Part shown: positions 54,556-63,549 of the stretch, piece after piece | Position numbering within the stretch: position 1 is the first letter of the stretch | Layout of the letters: the number at the start of each line of letters is the position of its first letter | Assembly (NCBI GenBank): GCA_018242485.1 | Contig: JAFEBV010000020.1 | Span: forward strand, 124,001-188,000 | Direction: 5' to 3' | Source: Pseudomonadota bacterium | GTDB taxonomy: Bacteria > Pseudomonadota > Gammaproteobacteria > Xanthomonadales > Xanthomonadaceae | Length of the DNA: 64,000 nucleotides | Program-made: the position numbers and the translations under genes | The notes under the pieces: generated by a model | Databases searched by the model: none | Seen by the model: the letters and a program-made list of their open reading frames with translations, nothing else | What the model was told of the DNA's origin: nothing

Positions 54556-56235
54556 ATGTATCTGGATCATTTCGGCCTGCGCGAGCCGCCATTCTCGATC
54601 ACCCCCGACCCGCGCTTCGTGTTCCTGTCCGAGCGCCACCGCGACGCGCTGGCGCATCTGCTGTACGGCATCGGCCAGGGCGGCGGCAGCGGCTTCGTGC
54701 AGCTCACCGGCGAGGTCGGCACCGGCAAGACCACGCTCAGCCGCCTGCTGCTGGAACAGTTGCCCGACAACGCGCGAGTGGCGCTGATCCTCAATCCACT
54801 GTTGTCGCCGGCCGAATTGCTGGAGGCGATCGGCGAGGAGCTGCGCATCGATCTGGAAGGCCGGCGCGGCAACCTCAAGGCGCTGGTGGACGCGCTCAAC
54901 GCGCACCTGCTGGCGGCGCACGCGGCGGGTCTGCGGGTGGTGGCGATCATCGACGAGGCGCAGAACCTGTCGCCGGCGGCGCTCGAACAGATACGCCTGC
55001 TGACCAATCTGGAAACCCCCACGCAGAAGCTGTTGCAGATCATCCTGCTCGGCCAGCCCGAACTGCGCGATGCACTGGCACGACCCGATCTGCGCCAGCT
55101 CGCCCAGCGCATCACCGCGCGCTACCACCTCGACCCGCTGGACGCGCGCGAGAGCGAAGCCTACCTGCGCCATCGCTGGGCGGTTGCCGGTGGCGGCGCG
55201 TTACCCTTCGACGCCGCCGCGCTCAAGCGCCTGCATCGCCACGCCGGAGGCATCCCGCGCCTGCTCAACGTGATCGCCGAGCGCGCCCTGCTGGCCGGCT
55301 ACGCGCGCGGCACGCGCAACATCGACGAAAAGCTGCTCGAACAGGCTGCGTGCGAAGTCCTCGCGCCACCGGCACGCGCGCGGCATTGGCCACGGACGAC
55401 CGCCGTCGTGCTGGCCACGCTGGCGCTGGCAGGATGGGGCATGGACTCACTGCACCGCTGGTGGTCGGCACCGGCGCGCGCGCACGCCGCGTCGCCTGCG
55501 CGCATGGCCTCCCGCACGGTGCCGATCCCGGCAGCGCCGGTTGTTTCCGGGACGCGCGCGGCTTCGTCATCACCTGCCGTTCCTGCAACCCGGAACGATG
55601 CGACATCCGCGCCCATGCTCGACGCCACGCGGTTCACCCAGCGCATCGACGGCAGCCTTGGCGATGCCACCGGCGCATGGCGCGACCTGCTCGGCCTGTG
55701 GGCGATTTCGCCCGATCCCAAGCTCGCGGCGTCGAATGCATCCTGCCCGGTGGGCAAACAACCAGGGCTGTTCTGCGCCAGCGGCAAACAGCGCTTGAGC
55801 CTGCTCGCCCAGTTCGACCGCCCACTGTTGCTGCACGTGCGCCACGAAAACCACACCGCGTGGCTGATCCTGCTCGGGCTGGGATCCACGCGCGCGCTGT
55901 TGCGCATCGACGGGCAGGACGTGCAGGTATCGCGCGCGGTGCTCGAAGCGGCCCTGGAGGGCTACGCCGCCGTCGGCCGAGGCCCGGATACGGTCAGCCC
56001 GCCGATCAAGCCCGGCGATGCCGGCCCCGCCGTGGTCTGGCTGCGGCAACGCTTGCACGCGACCGCGACGACGGCAGGCGACGGCAGCACCTACTCCGGC
56101 TCCCTCATCGAGGCGGTGCGCTTGTTCCAGCGCGACCTCGGGCTGCGCGCGGATGGCGTGGTCGGGCCGGAGACCCTGCTCGCCTTGCTCGCCTCCGAGC
56201 GCGGCGGCCCGCATTTGCGCAAGCTCCCGGAGTAG
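54556..56235 (+). CDS. gspA: General secretion pathway protein A (ExeA-like ATPase)
   Basis: About 559 aa. The N-terminal AAA ATPase has MYLDHFGLREPPFSITPDPR, Walker A GEVGTGKTT (about 52–60) and Walker B VAIIDEAQNLS. A single membrane helix lies near residues 275–298. The C-terminus is a periplasmic peptidoglycan-binding domain (GPAVVWLRQRLHA…LGLRADGVVGPETL). In type II secretion, GspA and GspB open the peptidoglycan layer for secretin assembly. An earlier ATG at 54508 is possible, but the family begins at 54556. gspB follows after 9 nt. Confidence 0.88.
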   Translation: MYLDHFGLREPPFSITPDPRFVFLSERHRDALAHLLYGIGQGGGSGFVQLTGEVGTGKTTLSRLLLEQLPDNARVALILNPLLSPAELLEAIGEELRIDLEGRRGNLKALVDALNAHLLAAHAAGLRVVAIIDEAQNLSPAALEQIRLLTNLETPTQKLLQIILLGQPELRDALARPDLRQLAQRITARYHLDPLDARESEAYLRHRWAVAGGGALPFDAAALKRLHRHAGGIPRLLNVIAERALLAGYARGTRNIDEKLLEQAACEVLAPPARARHWPRTTAVVLATLALAGWGMDSLHRWWSAPARAHAASPARMASRTVPIPAAPVVSGTRAASSSPAVPATRNDATSAPMLDATRFTQRIDGSLGDATGAWRDLLGLWAISPDPKLAASNASCPVGKQPGLFCASGKQRLSLLAQFDRPLLLHVRHENHTAWLILLGLGSTRALLRIDGQDVQVSRAVLEAALEGYAAVGRGPDTVSPPIKPGDAGPAVVWLRQRLHATATTAGDGSTYSGSLIEAVRLFQRDLGLRADGVVGPETLLALLASERGGPHLRKLPE

Positions 56236-56244
56236 GCTCAAGCC

Positions 56245-57153
56245 ATGTCGCTGATCCTCGAAGCCCTGCGCAAGTCGGAAGCCGAGCGTCGCCTCGGGCA
56301 GGCGCCCGACGTGCTCGCGCCGATGCCGGCCGCGCCGGCCACGAGAGAACCGGCACGACGCCACGGTGTCCGGTTCATCGGCGGCATCGCCGTAGCCATG
56401 ATCGTGATGGCCGCCCTCGCCGGTGGCTGGTTGTTGCGCGGTGCACGCACGCCGACCAGCGCATCCATTCCAGTTGCCAAGCCTTCCACCGTGAACGACG
56501 CAGCCGTGGCGGGCGTCGCTACTTCTTCGCCGGCATCCGCGACGTCGGCACCGCCGCTATCGACGACGACCGCCACGCCAACGACACTGCCCGGTGCGCC
56601 GATCGAAGCCGTCGCATCGGCACCACCATCGACTGCTCCACCCAACCCCACCGCGACGACAGCGCCCGCGGGCAACGCCGCGTTGCCCGCACCCGCACGC
56701 TCGCCCAGCACCACCGCCAGCGCAACGCCGCATCCACCCGAAACACGCGCCGCACCCGCGACACGACCGGCAACGGAGCGTGCCAGCGCACACGATCTGG
56801 CTGCTGCCACCCGCGCCGCCGCATCGCTGCCGTCGTTCGCCAGCGCACCGCCCGTCCCGCCTGCGCCGACGCCGACCACCGCCCCTGCACTCACGAATGC
56901 CGCGCCCGCTCCGAATGCGCCGACGTTGTTGCCGCTCTCGGTGCTCTCGCCCTCCGAGCGCGCCGGACTGCCGCCGCTGAAGGTGACCATGCACGTGTAT
57001 TCCAGCGATCCGGCGGGGCGCTTCATGATCGTCGATGGGCAGCGCGTGACCGAAGGCGCGAAGATCGCCGACGGCGTGGTGCTGGTGCATATCCGCCGCG
57101 ACGGCGCGCAGCTCGATGTGCATGGCCGCGCGCTGTTGCTGCCCAACCCATGA
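56245..57153 (+). CDS. gspB: General secretion pathway protein B
   Basis: A 302-aa partner of GspA. It has a short cytoplasmic start with the typical MSLILEALRKSEAERR, one membrane helix at about residues 44–65, a long disordered Ala/Pro/Thr-rich periplasmic stretch (about 75–225) and a C-terminal GspB domain (PPLKVTMHVYSSDPAGRFMI). The rest of the type II secretion genes are not in this window. Confidence 0.85.
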   Translation: MSLILEALRKSEAERRLGQAPDVLAPMPAAPATREPARRHGVRFIGGIAVAMIVMAALAGGWLLRGARTPTSASIPVAKPSTVNDAAVAGVATSSPASATSAPPLSTTTATPTTLPGAPIEAVASAPPSTAPPNPTATTAPAGNAALPAPARSPSTTASATPHPPETRAAPATRPATERASAHDLAAATRAAASLPSFASAPPVPPAPTPTTAPALTNAAPAPNAPTLLPLSVLSPSERAGLPPLKVTMHVYSSDPAGRFMIVDGQRVTEGAKIADGVVLVHIRRDGAQLDVHGRALLLPNP

Positions 57154-57208
57154 CCGCCCGCACGGTTTTCGTTCGAGGACAGCGCGGGCTTTGCGTACAC
57201 TGCCCGCC

Positions 57209-57532
57209 ATGACCACCCGCAAGCTCTACAAGATCAGCTTCCTCAGCGCCGGGCGCATCTACGAGCTGTACGCGCGCAAGGTGGCCAGCAGCGAGTTGTG
57301 GGGCTTCACCGAAATCTCCGAGCTGGTGTTCGACCACAGCGAGGGCGTGGTGGTGGATCCCACCGAGGAACGCCTGCGCGACGAATTCGGCGCGACCAAA
57401 CGCCTGCATCTGCCGATGCAATCCATCCTGCGTGTGGAGGAAGTCGAGCGCCGCGGCGCTGCGCGCATCCGCGACGCCGCCAGCGGTGAAGCGGTGGTCA
57501 CCCCGTTCCCGATGCCGGGCAAGGCTCGGTAG
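57209..57532 (+). CDS. DUF1820 family protein
   Basis: A 107-aa cytoplasmic protein of the DUF1820 family, recognisable from YKISFLSAGRIYELYARKV and LVFDHSEGVVVDPTEERL. Function unknown, but conserved across gammaproteobacteria. The ATG at 57209 begins the conserved part; a longer frame from 57116 would extend back into gspB. Confidence 0.82.
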   Translation: MTTRKLYKISFLSAGRIYELYARKVASSELWGFTEISELVFDHSEGVVVDPTEERLRDEFGATKRLHLPMQSILRVEEVERRGAARIRDAASGEAVVTPFPMPGKAR

Positions 57533-57582
57533 GCGTTCGCCGCTTCGCGGGCAAGCAACCGAAACGTCGTCGCAAGCGGTCT

Positions 57583-59010
57583 TCAGTGCGTCGAAGTCGC
57601 CGTCGCCGCTTTGGCCATCGTCGCCGGCAACTTCTTGAGCGCCTTCAGCCCTTCGGCGATCGCGTAGTCGTCGGCGAACACCACCGCCGACCCGCCTTCG
57701 TCGCCGCTGCCGCCGTCGCTGGCGTTGGAGAGGTGCTGCGGCAGGTCGCGCTCGCGAGCGCCGCCATCGTCGGCCGCCAGTTCGCTGCCGTGCGCCTTGA
57801 GGATGATGTCCGGCACGATGCCGCGGGACTGGATCGATTTGCCGCTGGGCGTGTAGTAGCGCGCGGTGGTGAGCTTGATCGAATCGCCGTTGTCCAGCGG
57901 AATCACGGTCTGCACCGAGCCCTTGCCGAAGGTGCGGCTGCCCACCACCTCGGCGCGGTGATTGTCCTGCAACGCGCCGGTGAGCACCTCCGATGCGCTG
58001 GCGGTGCCGCCATCCACCAGTACCACCATCGGCGCGCCATCGAGCACGTCGCCGGGGCTGGCAGTGAAGGTGGCGTTGGAATAGCTCAAGCGGCCTCGCG
58101 TTGAAACGATGACGCCGCTGTCGAGGAAGTCGTCGGCTGATTCCACAGCGGCATTGAGCAGGCCGCCGGGATTGCTGCGCAGATCCAGCAGCAGGCCGCG
58201 CAGCGGACCGTGATTTCGTGCGACCAGATCGGCCACCTGATGGGTGATGTCGCTGGCGGTATCGACCTGAAACTCGCTCACCCGCACATAGCCATAGCCC
58301 GGCTCGAGCATCCGCGAACTCACGCTGGTGAGCTTTACCACGCCGCGCTTGACGAAGATGGTCAGCGCACCTTTCACGCCGTCACGCTGCACGGACAACT
58401 TCACCGTGCTGCCCGGCGGCCCGCGCAGGCCGAGGGTCGCGCCCTCGGCGTTTTCGGCATCGACGGGCTTGTCGTCGATCTCGGTAATCACGTCGCCGGC
58501 ACGCAAACCGGCGCGTGCGGCGGGCGAGCCGTCGATCGGCGCGATCACCCGCAGGCTGCGGTCGGGCAGTTGCATCACCTCGATGCCGATGCCCTGATAG
58601 GCACCGTTGGAATCGTCCTGCAACTGCTGGGCTTCCTGCTTGTCCAGATACGCACTGTGCGGATCGAGGTTGGTGAGCAGGCCGCGCACCGAGGCCTGCA
58701 TCAGGCGACGGTCGCTGATCGGATCCACGTACGCCTGCTTGACCGCGCGAAACACCGCGACGTAGCGCTGGATTTCCTCCAGCGGCACGTTGCCATCGCG
58801 GTCGGCCTTGCCGGCGCGTTTGGCGGCCTGCGTGGCCTCGGCGATTTCCTGCGGTGTCGGCGGCGCGGCTTGGGCGGCGGGCGCGCCGTCTGGTAACGGT
58901 GCGACTTCCGGTGCTGGCGCAGGCGCGGCGTCCTGTGCATGAGCGTTGGGCATCGCCAGCGCGGCAGTCAACACCGTCGCAGTCAGCATCGAGCGGATGG
59001 ATGGATTCAT
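57583..59010 (-). CDS. ctpA: Carboxy-terminal processing protease (S41 family)
   Basis: An exported serine protease of about 475 aa with a signal peptide ending near ALAMPNAHAQ. An EF-hand-like segment DRDGNVPLEEIQ follows, then the PDZ domain (about 138–220; AYQGIGIEV, SPAARAGLRAGD). The catalytic domain has Ser in GGTASASEVL and Lys in SRTFGKGSVQT. It trims or degrades periplasmic proteins. The start at 59010 places the signal peptide correctly. It follows envC by 78 nt on the same strand, a common arrangement (gpmI–envC–ctp). Confidence 0.9.
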   Translation of the reverse strand: MNPSIRSMLTATVLTAALAMPNAHAQDAAPAPAPEVAPLPDGAPAAQAAPPTPQEIAEATQAAKRAGKADRDGNVPLEEIQRYVAVFRAVKQAYVDPISDRRLMQASVRGLLTNLDPHSAYLDKQEAQQLQDDSNGAYQGIGIEVMQLPDRSLRVIAPIDGSPAARAGLRAGDVITEIDDKPVDAENAEGATLGLRGPPGSTVKLSVQRDGVKGALTIFVKRGVVKLTSVSSRMLEPGYGYVRVSEFQVDTASDITHQVADLVARNHGPLRGLLLDLRSNPGGLLNAAVESADDFLDSGVIVSTRGRLSYSNATFTASPGDVLDGAPMVVLVDGGTASASEVLTGALQDNHRAEVVGSRTFGKGSVQTVIPLDNGDSIKLTTARYYTPSGKSIQSRGIVPDIILKAHGSELAADDGGARERDLPQHLSNASDGGSGDEGGSAVVFADDYAIAEGLKALKKLPATMAKAATATSTH

Positions 59011-59088
59011 TGCGTCATCATCGCATTGCCGGGGAAGGAGTGCATGCCGGCTTCGACCGGGCACAGTCGTTGCGGTTCCGGCGCAATC

Positions 59089-60462
59089 TCAACGCGGGCG
59101 CAGCCAGCCGCGCGGATCGACCGCCTTGCCGTTCAGGCGAATCTCGAAATACAGGGCATTGCGACCTTGATCGCCCGAGCTGCCGACGGTGGCCAATGCA
59201 TCGCCGGTGCGCACCACGTCGCCGGTGTTCTTCAGCAGGGCGTCGTTGTTGGCGTACAGGCTCATCACGCCATGCCCATGATCGACGATCAGCAACAGTC
59301 CGTATCCTTTGAGCCAGTTGGCGAAGGCCACGCGCCCGTCGGCCACCGCGTGCACTTCCTCGCCCGCCGTGCCCGCGATCAACAGGCCGTTGCTGTCGCC
59401 ACCGAAACCGGCCAGCACATGCCCAGCGATGGGCCAGGCGAAATGCCCCGGCGCGCCGGTGAAGGGTTCCACTGCGGGCGGTTCGATGACGGTTGGTCTC
59501 ACGATGGCCGTTGGATGCGCGGGCGTCGCCAGCTCCGGCGTTTCCGGAGCATGCGTCGGGGTGACCGTCGCCACGTGCTGCGTGGGGTGCGGTGGTTGCA
59601 CGATGCGTGGCGGCGGTGGAGGAGGTGGAGGCGGCGGCGGAGCGTGCTTCATCACCGCATCGAGTTGCCCGACCAGTCGATCGAGCGCCTGCGAATCGCG
59701 GCCCAGAGTCTGCATGCGTGCGGCGCGATCGCGGTAACCGGCATTGAGCGTGGCCAGCACGCGCCCGCGTTGCGCGCGTTGCGCCTGCACCGCCGCCAGC
59801 TTCGCGGATTGTTCCTGCCGCGACGCCGCCAGCGCGGCACGCTGCGCATCCACCTGCTTCGACACATCGGCCAGCGTCTGCAATTGCGCAGTGAGGTCGT
59901 GAATGCGGCGCAATCGAGCGGCTTGGAAGTAACGGTGGTATTGCAACGCGCGCGCCAGATCGACCACGCGATCTTGCGCCAGCAGCAGCTTGAGTTGTTC
60001 GTCGCCGCCCAGCGCGTAGGCCGAGCGCACCAGCACGGCCAGTTGCGCGCGTTGCGCCGCGAGCTGTTTCGTCAGCACGACTTGCTGCGCCTCCAGTGTG
60101 GTCAGCTTCGCCTGCTGCACGGCGATCGCCGAGTCGGTGTCGTGCAGGGCACGCGCCGCCGCGCCGAGCCCGGTGTCGGCCGCGCGCAGCGCCTTGCTGG
60201 CATCGCTGCGTTGATCGGCGGCTTCCTGCTGCTGCTGCGCCAGCGCATCGAGCTGTCCGCGCAGATCCTGCAAGCGCCCCTCGGCATCGGCTTTGCCGGC
60301 AGCGGCCTGCGCCTTCGCCAGCGCATCGGCGGCCCGCGCGGCCTCGTAGCGGATCTGCGCTTCCGACTCCGCGCTCGCCTGCGGCGACGAATGGTGTGGC
60401 GGCGCAGCGAAGGCGCCCGCGCACAGCAACAAGGCCGCAACCAGCGCCCTGCGCGGTTTCAC
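59089..60462 (-). CDS. envC: EnvC-type murein hydrolase activator
   Basis: A periplasmic protein of 457 aa that activates the amidases which split the septal wall. The GTG start at 60462 overlaps the gpmI stop and opens a signal peptide (VKPRRALVAALLLCAGAFA). Two long coiled-coil stretches follow (about 25–110 and 120–255), then a Pro-rich linker with a run of about 11 prolines, and a C-terminal LytM/M23 domain (GLLLIVDHGHGVMSLYANND, GDQGRNALYFEIRLNG). Several metal-binding positions look changed, as in catalytically dead EnvC activators. Confidence 0.88.
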   Translation of the reverse strand: MKPRRALVAALLLCAGAFAAPPHHSSPQASAESEAQIRYEAARAADALAKAQAAAGKADAEGRLQDLRGQLDALAQQQQEAADQRSDASKALRAADTGLGAAARALHDTDSAIAVQQAKLTTLEAQQVVLTKQLAAQRAQLAVLVRSAYALGGDEQLKLLLAQDRVVDLARALQYHRYFQAARLRRIHDLTAQLQTLADVSKQVDAQRAALAASRQEQSAKLAAVQAQRAQRGRVLATLNAGYRDRAARMQTLGRDSQALDRLVGQLDAVMKHAPPPPPPPPPPPRIVQPPHPTQHVATVTPTHAPETPELATPAHPTAIVRPTVIEPPAVEPFTGAPGHFAWPIAGHVLAGFGGDSNGLLIAGTAGEEVHAVADGRVAFANWLKGYGLLLIVDHGHGVMSLYANNDALLKNTGDVVRTGDALATVGSSGDQGRNALYFEIRLNGKAVDPRGWLRPR

Positions 60463-62006
60463 GCCAGTTGCACCAACGAATGTCCGCTCATCGCCACCGG
60501 TTGCGGCAAGCCCATCAGCATCAGCAGGCTCGGCGCCAGATCGCGCAGCGAGCCGCCATCGCGCAGGCTCGCCCTGCGCCCGAGATAAACGCACGGCACC
60601 GGGCCGACCGTGTGCGCGGTGTGCGGCTGGCCGGTGACGGGGTCGCGCATCATCTCCAGGTTGCCGTGATCGGCGGTGACGATCATCTCGCCGCCGACTT
60701 CTTCCAAGGCGGCGCGAATCGCACCCAACGCCACGTCCACCGCCTCGGCCGCGCGGATCGCCGCGTCGAGCATGCCGGTGTGGCCGACCATGTCGGGGTT
60801 GGCGATGTTGCAGACGATGGCGTCGTAGGTTTGTGCGCGGATCGCCGCGCAGAGTTTTTCCGTCAACTCCGGCAGGCTCATCTGCGGTTGCAGGTCGTAG
60901 GTGGCGACCTTCGGCGAGGGAATGAGGATGCGCTCCTCGCCGGCGACCGGCGCTTCCACGCCGCCGTTGAAGAAGAAGGTGACGTGGGCGTATTTCTCGG
61001 TCTCGGCGATGCGCAGTTGCCGCAGTCCGTGCGCGGCGAGAACGTCGCCGAGGGTGTCGTGCAGGTCGTCGGGCGGATAGGCGACCGGCGCGGGCAGGCT
61101 GGCGTCGTATTCGGTCAGGCACACATAACGCGACAGGTGGATCGTCCGCGGCCGCGCGAAGCCGGAGAAATCCGCGCGCACGAAGCACGCGCTGATCTCG
61201 CGCGCACGGTCGGCGCGGAAGTTCATGAACACCACCGCGTCGCCGTCGCGCATCGGCGCGGAGCCTGCGATCACCGTGGGCTTGACGAACTCGTCGTTCT
61301 CGCCGCGCACATAGGCGGCGGCCAGCGCGCGCAGCGCGTCGGGCGCAGTGAAGTCGGCCTTTGCTTCGGCAATCGCCGAGTACGCTTTCTCGACGCGATC
61401 CCAGCGCTGGTCGCGATCCATCGCGTAGTAGCGACCAATCACGCTGGCGATGCGCGCGTTGCCGGCCTTCGCGCAGGCGTCCTGCAGCGCACGCAGGCTC
61501 GGCTCGGCCGAACGCGGCGGGGTGTCGCGGCCATCGAGGAAGGCATGAACAGAAACGCGCTCAACACCGCGCCGGCGCGCCAGTTCCAGCATCGCCAGGA
61601 TGTGCGTCTCGTGGCTGTGCACGCCGCCGGGCGACAGCAGGCCGAACACGTGCAGGGTGCCGTCATGCGCCGTTGCCGCATCGCAGGCTGCGCACAATTC
61701 CGCGTTGTCGAAGAACGAACCATCCTCGATCGCCGCGTCGATGCGGGTCAGATCCTGATAGACGATGCGGCCGGCGCCGATGTTCATGTGGCCGACCTCG
61801 GAGTTGCCCATCTGCCCGTCCGGCAGGCCGACGAATTTCCCTTCGGTGTGCACCAGCGTATGCGGGCAGTCGGCCAGCAGGCGGCGCCAGTTCGGAGTGC
61901 GTGCTTGCGCGATCGCATCGTCGGGCGCATTGGCCTGTTCGCGATGGCCCCAGCCATCGAGGATCAGCAACAAAACCGGGCGGGGTCGGTGACTTTCGGC
62001 ACTCAC
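60459..62006 (-). CDS. gpmI: Phosphoglycerate mutase, 2,3-bisphosphoglycerate-independent
   Basis: A manganese-dependent glycolytic enzyme of 515 aa that interconverts 3- and 2-phosphoglycerate. The metal Asp is in LLILDGWGHR (about residue 17) and the phosphorylated Ser in GQMGNSEVGHMNIGAG (S69). Later NFRADRAREI and TADHGNLEMM motifs complete the active site. The start is a GTG at 62006 without a clear ribosome binding site. It overlaps envC by 4 nt and heads the gpmI–envC–ctpA cluster. Confidence 0.95.
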   Translation of the reverse strand: MSAESHRPRPVLLLILDGWGHREQANAPDDAIAQARTPNWRRLLADCPHTLVHTEGKFVGLPDGQMGNSEVGHMNIGAGRIVYQDLTRIDAAIEDGSFFDNAELCAACDAATAHDGTLHVFGLLSPGGVHSHETHILAMLELARRRGVERVSVHAFLDGRDTPPRSAEPSLRALQDACAKAGNARIASVIGRYYAMDRDQRWDRVEKAYSAIAEAKADFTAPDALRALAAAYVRGENDEFVKPTVIAGSAPMRDGDAVVFMNFRADRAREISACFVRADFSGFARPRTIHLSRYVCLTEYDASLPAPVAYPPDDLHDTLGDVLAAHGLRQLRIAETEKYAHVTFFFNGGVEAPVAGEERILIPSPKVATYDLQPQMSLPELTEKLCAAIRAQTYDAIVCNIANPDMVGHTGMLDAAIRAAEAVDVALGAIRAALEEVGGEMIVTADHGNLEMMRDPVTGQPHTAHTVGPVPCVYLGRRASLRDGGSLRDLAPSLLMLMGLPQPVAMSGHSLVQLA

Positions 62007-62144
62007 GGAAGGGCTCGCTCGCGGCGCATGGTGTATGGACGAACATTGTAGCCGACACCCTCAAGGACGCTTGCAGCCGTCGCCATGCACGCTCGGTCGC
62101 AGCGCAGCTCGCCAGTGTCGGCTCGCCACCGTGGAGAACCCATC

Positions 62145-62843
62145 ATGCGCATCCATCCCTTGCTTCCCATCGCGCTGGGCGCACTGCTGCTCGCCGGTTG
62201 CGACATCAGCGGCGCACTCGGCAAGGTCAACGGCAGCGTGAGCGTGCAGGCCGGCACCCATGCCGACCACGCGAGCACGGTCAACGGCAGCATCGACATC
62301 GGTCACGACGCCACCGTCGGCAACGCCAAGACCGTCAACGGCACCATCACCCTCGGCGCGAAAGCGGCCGCGCAGGAGCTCAAGACCGTCAACGGCGAAA
62401 TCACCCTGGGCGAACACGCGAACGCCAGCTCGGCGACTTCGGTCAACGGCGACATCCGCCTGGCGGCTGCGGCGGCGCTGGCGCAGGGCGCGACCTCCGT
62501 CAACGGCAGCGTGACGATGGCGAGCGGCAGTCGCATCGGCGGCGGCATCGTGAACGTCAACGGAGCGATCACTCTGGATCACGCCAATGTCAATGGCGGC
62601 ATCAAGACCGCCAACGGCGATGTCACCGTCGGCACCGGCTCGGTCGTCCACGGCGGCCTGCATGTGGTCAAGCCGCAGGGCATCTCGTTCGGTGAATCGC
62701 GCAAGCCGCGCATCGTGATCGAATCAGGGACGACCGTGGAAGGCACCCTGCAATTCGACCGTCCCGTCGATCTGTTGGTCGCCGCCGACGCGAAGATCGG
62801 TCGGGTCGTCGGCGCGACGGCGCAGCCGTACGCCGGCAAGTGA
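62145..62843 (+). CDS. Lipoprotein with VNG repeats, predicted beta-solenoid
   Basis: This 232-aa lipoprotein has a signal peptide ending in the lipobox LLAGC (Cys 19). Its body is a run of about seven repeats, the first three exactly 18 residues long, each starting T/SVNG and followed by an alternating hydrophobic strand (e.g. TVNGTITLGAKAAAQELK). Such short regular repeats usually form a beta-helix. The C-terminal 50 residues end without a known motif. GGAGAA upstream supports the start. Probably anchored to a periplasmic face of the envelope. Role unknown. Confidence 0.75.
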   Translation: MRIHPLLPIALGALLLAGCDISGALGKVNGSVSVQAGTHADHASTVNGSIDIGHDATVGNAKTVNGTITLGAKAAAQELKTVNGEITLGEHANASSATSVNGDIRLAAAAALAQGATSVNGSVTMASGSRIGGGIVNVNGAITLDHANVNGGIKTANGDVTVGTGSVVHGGLHVVKPQGISFGESRKPRIVIESGTTVEGTLQFDRPVDLLVAADAKIGRVVGATAQPYAGK

Positions 62844-62992
62844 ATTCCGCATCGCGGCGGCGGCCGACGTGGCGGCGATGCCCGGCGGGAGTGGCTGCTA
62901 GCCGGCAAGGTCGCGCCTTGCGCAGTTGATCCAGATCAAGATCGGTCGCTACAATCCGCGCTTGTGCCTGCGTCTTGCGCACGGTGGCGGCC

Positions 62993-63529
62993 ATGATCGA
63001 ACAGCACCCGGCAATGGCGGGAGGCACGGCGATCCGGCTGGTGTTGCGGCCACCGCGCGTATTGAGCGGGCGCCAGTTCGGCGCGTTGTTCGCGTTGCTG
63101 TCGGGCACGATGTGGGTGGTGGCGTTGCTGGGCGCGTGGCAGGGTAATGTGTTCGCCCCGCCGTTCGCGCTGGCGCACAGCCTGATCGTGGCCGGCGCGT
63201 TGCGGTGGGTGTGGCGGTTGGGCGAGCGGCGCGAGCAGATCGACGTCGATGCGACGGCGATCAGCGTGCGCAGGCTCGACGATCCGGCGGCCGTGGCCGA
63301 TGGGCGCACGGTGTTTCAGGCGCATCCGTGCTGGGTGCGGCTGACGGTCGGGCAGGCGGGCCACGAGCCGCATGTGTTGCTGGATTCGAAGGGTGTGCGG
63401 GTGGAAGTGGGCGGTTTTCTTGCGCCATTGGAACGCGAGGAACTCGCCGGAAAATTGCAGGAAGCGTTGCAGGTGGCTGCGGGCCGTGCGAAGGCCGCGT
63501 ACCCGAACGACGCCACGTCACAGACATGA
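62993..63529 (+). CDS. DUF2244 integral membrane protein
   Basis: About 178 aa. Two hydrophobic helices lie near residues 30–50 and 56–73, followed by a soluble C-terminal domain with GVRVEVGGFLAPLEREELAGKL, typical of DUF2244. This family is often found next to cytochrome c oxidase genes, and coxB starts 20 nt downstream. The role is not established, but a part in oxidase assembly is plausible from position. Confidence 0.8.
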   Translation: MIEQHPAMAGGTAIRLVLRPPRVLSGRQFGALFALLSGTMWVVALLGAWQGNVFAPPFALAHSLIVAGALRWVWRLGERREQIDVDATAISVRRLDDPAAVADGRTVFQAHPCWVRLTVGQAGHEPHVLLDSKGVRVEVGGFLAPLEREELAGKLQEALQVAAGRAKAAYPNDATSQT

Positions 63530-63549
63530 TTTGCTCAGGAATGGCCCGA

